Shown in pieces: positions 43,269 to 52,000 of a DNA stretch of 64,000 bases. The notes under the pieces were generated by a model that did not search any database, was not told the DNA's origin, and saw only the letters and a list, made by a program, of their open reading frames with translations. The stretch comes from JACMLD01 sp044227095 (GTDB lineage Bacteria; Bacteroidota; Bacteroidia; Chitinophagales; Chitinophagaceae). Both the position numbers and the translations under genes were made by a program. Within the stretch, counting starts at the first letter, position 1, and the number at the start of each line of letters is the position of its first letter. The stretch covers positions 4,278,001 to 4,342,000 of the forward strand of contig JBGAFV010000001.1 in NCBI GenBank assembly GCA_044227095.1. The letters are read 5' to 3'.

Positions 43269-44731
43269 ATGTTTTTTGTAAGATTATCTATCGCAGTAAA
43301 TAATGATTTTGCATTGATATTTAATTCGTTTTTATTGAAAGTAGACTCGTCAACTATTGTGGGTCCAATAACACCAGCCTCTTTTAGCCAACCTTTCGAT
43401 GAATCAAAACAAAAAAGTGTTCCTGTATAATTTATAAAATCTATACTTTTAACAACCTCCGAAGTGTGATATTGACCGTTAAGTACTTCATAGCAATCAT
43501 CTTCGGTAAGTAATAATGAATATTTTTTATTTGCAGAAACACTTTGGTTAGTATTTTTAATTGTAGATTTTGAATGATTTAGCTTGTAGTCCTTTGAAGA
43601 ATCCCAGAAAGGTTCAAACTTTGAAAGATTTGTTTCCTTTTCCTCTAACCCAATTTCATAAACATTATTAACAAGATTGCCTCCTAAAACCCAACTTTTT
43701 GCATAAGACTGGTGCGAATGAATTGCAAAGTCATGAGTACTAAAATTGCTCTCCCCTTCATAATTCCAGAGGTGAAATCTTATTAGCTCTTTAATTTGAC
43801 CGTCAATTATCCTCGAATATATTGGTAGAAAAATAAAACCCTGTGAACTTTTGCTAAAAAAAAGGTTAGGAGTAGGAATTCTATCAACAAGTAATTTAAC
43901 AAGGTTTAATAATTCTTTTGTTTTTGCCATCGGAATATTATTCCTTATATCATTAAGTACCAAGATACTTATAAGAGTATTAATTAAAGGCAAAACATCA
44001 TCCGTATTTTGATATATTAACTTATAAATATCCCTGAGCCTGATTTTATTGTTACGAATGAAAAGAGATCGATTTAGAAAAACTACAAAATTATCAAAAT
44101 CGAAATTTTTATAATAACTTATAGAGTGAGTTACTTGTAATGTTGAACTTATTATTTCTTCCATTTCAACTGACTTGCCCCATAATAAATCAGTTTCCTG
44201 AAAATTTGATGACATTTGTCTTTTAAGCGGATTTAAAAAAGAATAATAGTCTTCTACCGATAAATTTGAATAGATTATTCCAAAAGGTCTAATATAAGTT
44301 AATTCTTCCTTTAGATTTTTAAAATTAATTTGTTTAGTACAATCGACGACAAATATTGGCTTTTTTAGATTATTTGCCAACTGAAGCTCTTTATATATCC
44401 AAGAATTTTTGTTTTTTATGTCAAAATGTGACTTGATCGAAAGAATCAAAAGAATATTCTCAGAAGATTTAAGTCTTTCATAAATTTCTTCTTGAAGTTT
44501 AAGCTCTGGGTCATCGTGTAAATCGCAAAAAGAATTAATGCCAATTTTTTTTAACGTATGGTTAATCTTGGTAGCAATTTCAGATGAATCTTGTCTACTA
44601 TAAACTATAAAAAAATCGTAGTTAGATATTTTCACTATGCTATTAGAATGTTTCAAAAACTTACTGCCAACATTTGTATTCTTAAATATACGAATCTCCC
44701 TTTCAGTTCCCTCCCCAAAGCATACTGGCAC
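43259..44731 (-). CDS. TIR-domain protein with cupin-like C-terminal region
   Basis: Up to 490 residues from a GTG at 44731; in-frame TTG (44656) and GTG (44635) starts are as likely, and no ATG is near. The TIR domain (about 37-165) shows NYDFFIVYSRQD, LLILSIKSHFD and WIYKELQLAN with the catalytic-type Glu115, so NADase activity is possible. Residues 180-290 look helical. From about 295, FLPIYSRIIDGQIKELIRFH, DFAIHSHQSYAKSW (His338, His340), VLGGNLVNNVYEIG and GQYHTSEVV (His422) suggest a metal-binding cupin-like fold. It is the first gene of an operon with the SLATT gene. Confidence 0.8.
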   Translation of the reverse strand: MPVCFGEGTEREIRIFKNTNVGSKFLKHSNSIVKISNYDFFIVYSRQDSSEIATKINHTLKKIGINSFCDLHDDPELKLQEEIYERLKSSENILLILSIKSHFDIKNKNSWIYKELQLANNLKKPIFVVDCTKQINFKNLKEELTYIRPFGIIYSNLSVEDYYSFLNPLKRQMSSNFQETDLLWGKSVEMEEIISSTLQVTHSISYYKNFDFDNFVVFLNRSLFIRNNKIRLRDIYKLIYQNTDDVLPLINTLISILVLNDIRNNIPMAKTKELLNLVKLLVDRIPTPNLFFSKSSQGFIFLPIYSRIIDGQIKELIRFHLWNYEGESNFSTHDFAIHSHQSYAKSWVLGGNLVNNVYEIGLEEKETNLSKFEPFWDSSKDYKLNHSKSTIKNTNQSVSANKKYSLLLTEDDCYEVLNGQYHTSEVVKSIDFINYTGTLFCFDSSKGWLKEAGVIGPTIVDESTFNKNELNINAKSLFTAIDNLTKNICQ

Positions 44732-44962
44732 AGGAACAAACTGTCTACACTTCTTAAATGTAGCACGTTTGCCGCTAAATCTAAAATTTTTCTACAGCAA
44801 TGCGCAGGCTAAAGTTTTAATGCATTGTAGAAAGAATTTAATTAACCCGATCTGTTAGGGGTTTTTCTGTACATCAAAAAAGCTACTTTTTTTGTATCAG
44901 TTGTTTCCCTGGCCTGCTGTCAGCACGACTATTTGTGTATTCATTCAATTAAAACAAAAAAA

Positions 44963-46030
44963 ATGAAAACAACATCATTCATGCCCGGGTGGCATTGGCG
45001 CCTCTTATTGTTTACTATAGCGGTAGCGCTTAGCGTACATGAGCGTTCATTTGCACAATGGACGCCAATAGAAGGTGCACCCGAAACAAATGTACCCGTA
45101 GCAGTTACTGAATTTCCTGTTGGCACCGGCAACGGCGTAACCGTTTTTGTTACAAGCACCGTTGGCAATGTTTATTACAACACATTTAATATCCTTAATA
45201 AAATTCCGGTTGCACTCGGCAACTGGAACCTTGCTACCTTTTCTGGTGTAGTACCAAGAGACTGGTTTGATTCGCCTGTTGCGGTAACAATGCGCAACGG
45301 TGAACTTTTTGTTTTTGGAAGGATCAAAAAGTTTGGCAACCCCACATTTAATAACGATTTGCCGGTTAATTCAATAAGATGGGCACACACCACCGATAAC
45401 AGGGAACATTGGACAGACTGGTTGCCATTGCCAGGCGGCGGCACTACCCGTGAAGTGATGGCTGCTGTAAGCTGGAAGGATGCTATTTATTTATTTCGCA
45501 CAGGCGAAGACGGCAAAGTTTCTATGAATATGCTATTGAACAACGTATGGAGTGGCTGGTCACCCGTTCCCGGCTCACCAGTGCTCACAAAAGGGTTAAC
45601 TGCAACTGTTACCAATGGTCAGCTATTTCTTCTTGGCATTGCCAGCAGCAACAATATGCCAACCAAGATTTCAGCGAGTATTAAATCTACTCATTCACTT
45701 AGCTGGTCTATATGGGAACCAATTGCCGGCAGCGAAAAATCTTATGCCGGTTTAAGCGTCAACAATAACGCAGACACAGAATTGCAACTTTTTGGAATTA
45801 AATACAATAATGTACTTCATGGCGTGGGCTATATTCAAAATCATTTTTCATTACCAATAAGTGGAAGGGCTGCAGGTAAATTTCACAACTGGGATGGCTG
45901 GAAACTACTGGAGAACGGTGACGATAATTTTTATTATCAGCCTTTGTCAATACCGTCTAATTATCCTTCAGCAGCTGATCATATTATTTTCAGCATAGCC
46001 AAAAGAAAATTATACTATCGCTTTTTGTAA
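44963..46030 (+). CDS. Secreted beta-propeller, lectin-like protein
   Basis: 355 residues from the ATG at 44963 (MKTTSFMPGWHWRLLLF), with a signal peptide cut after SFAQ. Repeats of about 50 residues carry W-x-x-W and PxPG signatures (WTDWLPLPGG, WSGWSPVPGS, WSIWEPIAGS, WDGWKLLENG), alternating with strands such as GELFVFGRI, AIYLFRTG and QLFLLGIA. This matches propeller lectins of the PLL/DUF346 type. Sugar binding is inferred. Confidence 0.7.
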   Translation: MKTTSFMPGWHWRLLLFTIAVALSVHERSFAQWTPIEGAPETNVPVAVTEFPVGTGNGVTVFVTSTVGNVYYNTFNILNKIPVALGNWNLATFSGVVPRDWFDSPVAVTMRNGELFVFGRIKKFGNPTFNNDLPVNSIRWAHTTDNREHWTDWLPLPGGGTTREVMAAVSWKDAIYLFRTGEDGKVSMNMLLNNVWSGWSPVPGSPVLTKGLTATVTNGQLFLLGIASSNNMPTKISASIKSTHSLSWSIWEPIAGSEKSYAGLSVNNNADTELQLFGIKYNNVLHGVGYIQNHFSLPISGRAAGKFHNWDGWKLLENGDDNFYYQPLSIPSNYPSAADHIIFSIAKRKLYYRFL

Positions 46031-46089
46031 AACAAAAATCATGGCCTTAACGTCATAAGTGTTCGAATTATGTTCCGTAGGAACATTTG

Positions 46090-46212
46090 ATGTGTAGAAA
46101 GCTATTATTTTTATTTCTCGCCCGTCTGAATGACAAAGTCGGGCAGGCAAAGAGCGCAAAGGAGCAGCGCAAAGAACTTCCGCTTTTGTCATTCCGAAGA
46201 AGGAAGGATCTC
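46090..46212. repeat. REP-like dispersed repeat, short copy 3
   Basis: One subunit of the repeat seen at 16.7 and 40.0 kb: CGCCCGTCTGAATGACAAAG, GGCAAAGAGCGCAAAGGAGC and CATTCCGAAGAAGGAAGGAT. The hairpin arms are kept with one change. Confidence 0.75.
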
Positions 46213-46225
46213 ATAAGTGTTTGAA

Positions 46226-46416
46226 TTATGTTCCGTAGGAACATTTTATGGGTAGAAAATAATTTTGGAGTTGATTGCGTGCCGTCCCGATTAGGATCGG
46301 GACGCTTTGTGCTAATGCAATAACTATGTTCTGTAGGAACATTTTATGGGTAGAAAATAATTTTGGAGTTGACTGCGTGCCGTCCCGATCCGGATCGGGA
46401 CGCTTTGTGCTAATGA
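46226..46416. repeat. 98-bp tandem repeat with palindromes, two copies
   Basis: Copies at 46226-46323 and 46324-46416. Each holds ATGTTCYGTAGGAACAT, a TTTTGGAGTTGAYTGCGTGC segment and a CGTCCCGAT/ATCGGGACG hairpin. A partial copy of the first palindrome lies at 46070. Confidence 0.85.
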
Positions 46417-46422
46417 AATTTA

Positions 46423-46454
46423 ATAGGAATCCCGCAAACATGCGGGATTCCTAT
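46423..46454. repeat. Perfect 14-bp inverted repeat
   Basis: ATAGGAATCCCGCA and TGCGGGATTCCTAT around AACA. It stands at the end of the repeat block, downstream of both flanking genes, so it may also end transcription, though there is no T-tract. Confidence 0.7.
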
Positions 46455-46575
46455 GGAACATTTCGAACACTTATGGCCTTAACGTTCCCGCTAAGACCAT
46501 GATTTTATTTTAAAAACAAACCAACTGCGCCTATTTCTTACCAAAGAATGGTTGTTGCAACACTTTATCCTTCAA

Positions 46576-48300
46576 TCATCCTTTCTTTGCGCCATACATT
46601 GTTATAAATAATTTTTTTCTTTTGCACCCAAACTTTGTTGCATTAAAATAATCCAGGTACCATGTATATGTTTCGTCAAGTGGTTTTGAAAACCCAAGCG
46701 GGGTTTTACTTTTTGGATATTTAATCCGCAAATACCGGGGCCAGAAATGAACAAACAACCGATCGAACTCTGTAAGATAAATATCTGCCACCCTTGCGTT
46801 GCCTTTTATTAAAACAGAATTTTCATCATTATTCCGTATAGAATTATTGCTAAAATTTGCAGAACCTGTTAGCACTGCAGGATGATCCGTTAAAGGATCA
46901 ATTATAAAAAACTTATTGTGCACATATAAAACATGAGAGGAACCTGCACTGGTTTTAGAGGTTACTTCTTTAACCCAATCTTTTTCTTTACCTGTGTACA
47001 CTGCACCTGCAGTAACTTTAAGATTGGTATCATTGCTGTCGGCCTTTGCCTTTAAAGCTTCTGTTGGCGATTCAAATATTAAAAGACGCAGAAAATTCCT
47101 GTTCTTTTTAAATACATTGTTGAATACCGTATCATAATTGAAAGGAAAAATCATACAAACCAATTCATCGGCCTTATCAATCAACTTTGAATAATTCACT
47201 AAATGCGGTGCTGCTTTTTTATCGTCGGGCAAATCCCTGGGGCTGAAAAAAACATAAGAACCTTTGCCTAATTTAGTGAGATCTGTATCAGGCATAATTT
47301 TTTCTGATGTTTCGGCTACTTTGCTCATTGCCGGATTACCAATTAGCGCATTCCAGTATTGCAGGTACGTTTTTGCAATTTTATCATTCACTATCCAGTG
47401 CCCGGTATTACAATGCCCAAACACACCTGATTGGGTAATATTGGTTGAACCTGTCCACACCTGTTTTGGTATTCCGTTTTCACAAAGAATCATAAACTTA
47501 TTGTGTGGAGAGCTTGGCTTTGTGCGAAGCGTTTTAACACATTTAGACAAGCCAAATTTGGCAATCATTGTTTTGCTGCCCGGCACTGTAACGCCTGTTT
47601 TTTTATTGGTATGATCATTATACTGGGCCGCCTTGCCACTTACAATTAGCTGCACATCTACCCCTCTTAGTTTGGCAGCCTTCATTTCTTTAAGAAATTC
47701 GGGAAGCCCAAATTCATAAAAAGCCCCATAGAGCGTAAACTTTTTTCCTTTCGCCTGCCGCACAAATTTTAAGAGCCCTTCTGTCCATAAATCCCTTCCT
47801 AAAAATTCAAGTGCATGCTCCCTGGCAATACCTTTTAAGTCGTCTATAGGCGTATTGCCGAACTCTTTATTTTTTGCATAACCCTGGGAGCCTGTAACGC
47901 CGTAGTTGAAGAAAACAGAATGCTCGCCATCGTTAAGTTTTTCTGTAGTTACCTTAATGCTGTTTTCATATTTAGGGGAATGATTGATAGCGCTGCCAAA
48001 CATTGGTTTTACGGTATAGGTATAGGTTTGATCGGGGTCAGCCTCATAATCCTGCCAGTAAAAAGACTGCACAAGCGAAGTGTTTTTAATTTCGGGTTTA
48101 GGATTAGTGGCCAATGAAGCAAAATGTTTTGAACCGTTTAAATAAACAATCTTCCCTTGTTTATCTTTTCGTTCTACCCAAAATCCAATAAAATCTTTTC
48201 CATCAAGTTTGTTTTTTGCTATGTCGAACGACAGCAAAACGGTTTGGGTACCGGCTACAGCATAAAGCTTCAGATCACGACTTTCATTTTTGTAACGCAT
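46576..48300 (-). CDS. Phospholipase-D-superfamily protein with one altered HKD motif
   Basis: 574 residues, no signal peptide. Residues 1-120 look like a fibronectin-like beta domain. Two PLD halves follow. The first has His266 and Lys268 in SPHNKFMILCENG but Cys273 where Asp is expected, then WTGSTNIT. The second has a full HKD (His461, Lys463, Asp468 in YVHNKFFIIDPL) and TGSANFS. The superfamily cuts phosphodiester bonds in lipids or nucleic acids. A nuclease is as likely as a lipase here. Single gene between repeats. Confidence 0.88.
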   Translation of the reverse strand: MRYKNESRDLKLYAVAGTQTVLLSFDIAKNKLDGKDFIGFWVERKDKQGKIVYLNGSKHFASLATNPKPEIKNTSLVQSFYWQDYEADPDQTYTYTVKPMFGSAINHSPKYENSIKVTTEKLNDGEHSVFFNYGVTGSQGYAKNKEFGNTPIDDLKGIAREHALEFLGRDLWTEGLLKFVRQAKGKKFTLYGAFYEFGLPEFLKEMKAAKLRGVDVQLIVSGKAAQYNDHTNKKTGVTVPGSKTMIAKFGLSKCVKTLRTKPSSPHNKFMILCENGIPKQVWTGSTNITQSGVFGHCNTGHWIVNDKIAKTYLQYWNALIGNPAMSKVAETSEKIMPDTDLTKLGKGSYVFFSPRDLPDDKKAAPHLVNYSKLIDKADELVCMIFPFNYDTVFNNVFKKNRNFLRLLIFESPTEALKAKADSNDTNLKVTAGAVYTGKEKDWVKEVTSKTSAGSSHVLYVHNKFFIIDPLTDHPAVLTGSANFSNNSIRNNDENSVLIKGNARVADIYLTEFDRLFVHFWPRYLRIKYPKSKTPLGFSKPLDETYTWYLDYFNATKFGCKRKKLFITMYGAKKG

Positions 48301-49028
48301 AGGTTTAAAAGTTTAATTTTTTACAACAGGTTATTAAAGAGATGAATTTTTATTATTTACCCGCAATGAAATTCCATCATTATTGTTCGCAATTTCTAAT
48401 ACCGGCGCTGGCGCCTGTTCAATAGAATTTCATGGCTGGAGTGTGTTAGACAGACAGCAAAGTCTTCAATACGTAAATTGGTGCGGAATACTACAAATAG
48501 AGGGATGTACAATAATGGCCGGATTGGTGCTGCATGGGAAAACAGGATGGCATCTCGCAGGGTTGGGGTATAATTTCTGTAGCGTACGGTTATTGATTGG
48601 TAAATACATTTACCGCATTGCGCCAATGCTATGACGAAGTAAATGTATTGAATACCCGGCAATTTGCTATTAAAGATGTATGATTTATTTTGACCTGTAT
48701 CTTGCCATCAACCTTGTTTGTCATTCTCTTTATTTCCAGCTTGCAGATTATAAGTTGTGCAAGTTTATACAGTAAGGATGAGACCATGTAAATGTTTACC
48801 ATTAGAAGCCTGTCAGATTATGTCTTGCTGCAAACATTAATTATTCTATAGTGCTATTTGCTCCGTAGGAGCATATTTCCAACACTTATGGATTACGCCT
48901 TCCGTATTTTTCCTAAAACTGAAAATGTAAGATTACGATCAGAAAAAAATATAGCGGTTTGATCGATTGTTTTTTTGGAAGCGATTGTATTTTATCTTTA
49001 AATTACCCCACCTAAACAACCAACCCGT
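48301..49028. other. Intergenic region with degenerate repeat
   Basis: About 730 bases without a gene. Positions 48390-48660 hold the decayed repeat described separately; 48850-48868 holds a GCTCCGTAGGAGC hairpin related to the ATGTTCCGTAGGAACAT palindromes at 46.2 kb. Confidence 0.55.
48390..48660. repeat. Degenerate REP-type repeat with inverted arms
   Basis: Contains the inverted pair AATACATTTAC (48603-48613) and GTAAATGTATT (48639-48649). The minus-strand reading (RYRNYTPTLRDAILFSHAAP) is of a kind seen in Bacteroidota dispersed repeats and is not taken as a gene. Confidence 0.5.
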
Positions 49029-52000
49029 ATGTTCCCAAAACTCTACCTGCTCTGCATGCTTGCAGTTATTTCTATTGTAGTTACTGCGCAAACGCCAACT
49101 ATTAATGCTAAAAAAAGAACCGCTGCCATTACACTGGATGGCAATCCCAACGAAAGCATTTGGGATTTTAGCAATAGCATGACCAAACCTATTGTGGGCA
49201 CACCCAATAATACAGCAAAGTTTGCTGTGTTGTGGGATAGCCTTAACCTGTATGTGGCGTTTACAATAACTGACGCTGCAAAGTTTTTTGATTCTGCCAA
49301 TCCATGGGATGATGATGCCTGTGAAATATATATTGATGCAGATAATAACGGCGGTACTAGCTACGGTACCAATGACCGCCAGTTTGTAAAAGCATGGAAC
49401 AGTACCACTATCTGGGAAAAAAACGGCAAGACAACCGGCGTACAGCATAAATGGGTATCTACCGGTACCGGGTACACGATGGAGATACTGATACCCTGGA
49501 GCAATATAGGCATCACCAATCCGCAGCCGGGCCGTATTGTTGGTTTTGATGTGGGCAACGATGATGATGACAACGGTGCCGCTCGTGAAAGTCAGTTGCT
49601 ATGGGCAGGTGATAATGACAACTGGCAATATCCCCGCAACTTTGGCGACCTTGTGCTTGTAACCACTACCGACACACAAGCACCAACCGCACCTGCAAAC
49701 CTTGCAGCATCTGCGCTTACTCAGTCTTCTCTTACACTTGGATGGACAGCTTCTACAGATAATGTGGCTGTAACCGGCTACGACGTTTACCGCAATGGCA
49801 CAAAGATTAATACAGCTTTGGTAACTGCTACCAGCTATAGCGTAACAGGTTTAACAGCTGCAACGGCTTACCAGTTTTATGTTGTAGCAAGAGATGCTGC
49901 CAACAATACTTCTGCCAGCAGTAATGTTGTAAATGTAACAACGCCAGATATGCAGGCACCAACAGCACCTGCTAATCCAACAGCATCTGCTGTTACACAA
50001 ACAACATTAACCTTAAGCTGGACGGCTTCTACAGATAATGTGGCCGTAGCAGGTTATGATGTATTCCAGAACAATGTAAAAATTAATACCGCTAATATTA
50101 CCGCTACTACCTATAATGTAACCGGTCTCTCCGCTTCTACACTTTATTCGTTTTATATAAAAGCAAGAGACGCTGCCGGAAATTCAACCAATAGCACTAC
50201 ACTGAATGTAACAACGCTTGCATCACCAGATGTAACGCCACCATCAGTACCTACCGGTCTTGCTGCATCGAATGTTACGCAAAGTACAGCAACGCTTACG
50301 TGGACAGCTTCTACAGATAATGTGGGCGTGGCAGGATACGATGTATACAGGAATACCGTAAAAATAAATACAACTGTTGTTACTACAACAACTTACAACG
50401 TAACGGGCCTTTCTGCAGCAACAGCTTATGCGTTTTATGTAGTAGCAAGAGATGCTGCAGGTAATATTTCGGGCAGCAGCAATACAGCCAACATAACTAC
50501 ACCAGATACACAGGCGCCAACTGCCCCCACCAATCTGGCAGCTTCGGCAATTACCGCTACAACACTTACATTAAACTGGACAGCAGCTACCGATAACGTG
50601 GCAGTAACCAGCTATGATGTATACCAGAATTCAGTAAAAATAAATACAGATCCTGTAACCACGCTTACTTATAATGTAACTGGTTTAACACAGGGAACCA
50701 CATACAGCTTCTTTGTAAAAGCATCCGATGCAGCAGGCAATGTTTCTGCAAACAGTACTACACTGAATGCCACTACCACAGATACACAGGCACCTGCAGC
50801 ACCAACCGGGCTGGTGTCTTCCAATATTACCTCGTCTGCTGTTACACTTAGCTGGACGGCAGCAACAGATAATATAGCTGTTACGGGTTACGATGTTTAC
50901 CAAAACAATGTAAAGATCAATACTGCAAATGTTGCTTCGACAACTTATGCCGTAAGCGGATTAACAGCTTCTACAACCTATAATTTTTATGTGGTGGCAA
51001 AAGATGCTGCAGGCAATGTATCTGCAGCAAGTAATACACTTAGTGTAACCACTGCCGTTAGTACAAGTTGCGCTGGCACGGGTGCTATTAACTACCAGAA
51101 ATGGAATAATGTTACAGGTACTGCAGTCAGCAACCTTACTTCCTTGTCTACTTATCCCAATTCGCCAAGTGTATCTGGTACGCTTACAAGTTTTGAGATA
51201 CCTGTAAACAGCAGTGATAATTACGGTATGCGGGTGTACGGATATATTTGTCCGCCTGTAACAGGAACGTATACATTCTGGATAGCGAGCGATGACAATG
51301 GTGAGTTATGGCTAAGCACTAACAGTAGTCCTGCCAATAAACAAAAAATTGCTTACCAGTCATCATGGACAAACTCAAGAGAATGGAATAAAGTGGCCAC
51401 ACAGAAATCAGCCGCCATTACACTTACTGCAGGCCAATTGTATTATGTAGAAGCATTAATGAAAGAAGGAACAGGTGGTGATAACCTGGCTGTAGGCTGG
51501 GCCAAACCTGGTGAAGCTACCACAGCCCCAAGCGAAGTAATACCAGGCACACAACTTATTGCGCAAATACCAGATTCGCAGGCGCCTACTGCCCCACTCA
51601 ACCTGCGTTCGTCTAATCTTACGCAGAACAGTATAACACTAAACTGGATGCCTGCTACAGATAATATTGGTGTTACGGGGTATGATGTATACAACAGCAG
51701 CAATGTAAAAATTAATACGGCAACAGTTACAACGCTGTATTATGTTGTACCAGGCCTCGCTGCTTCCACATCCTATACATTCTATGTGAAAGCAAAAGAT
51801 GCTGCGGGTAATGTTTCTGCTAACAGTAACAACCTAACAGCTTCTACTACCCTGGCCAACCCAACGCTTGAAACATTTACAAAAAGAACTGTAATTGCCA
51901 ACCAGCGTATGCCGCACGACCTGGTATACGGCCCGGATAATAACATCTGGTACACAGAGCGGTTTGCCGGTACCGTTAGTTACGTAAATCCGCAAACGGG

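Noticed and set aside
44637..44858. Plus-strand frames opposite the TIR gene start
   Set aside because: Shadow frames over an AT-rich coding region; no family match or start signal.
48383..48662. Small genes in the gap before the T9SS cargo
   Set aside because: The peptide on the minus strand is of a repeat-derived type found scattered in Bacteroidota genomes; hairpin arms lie within it.
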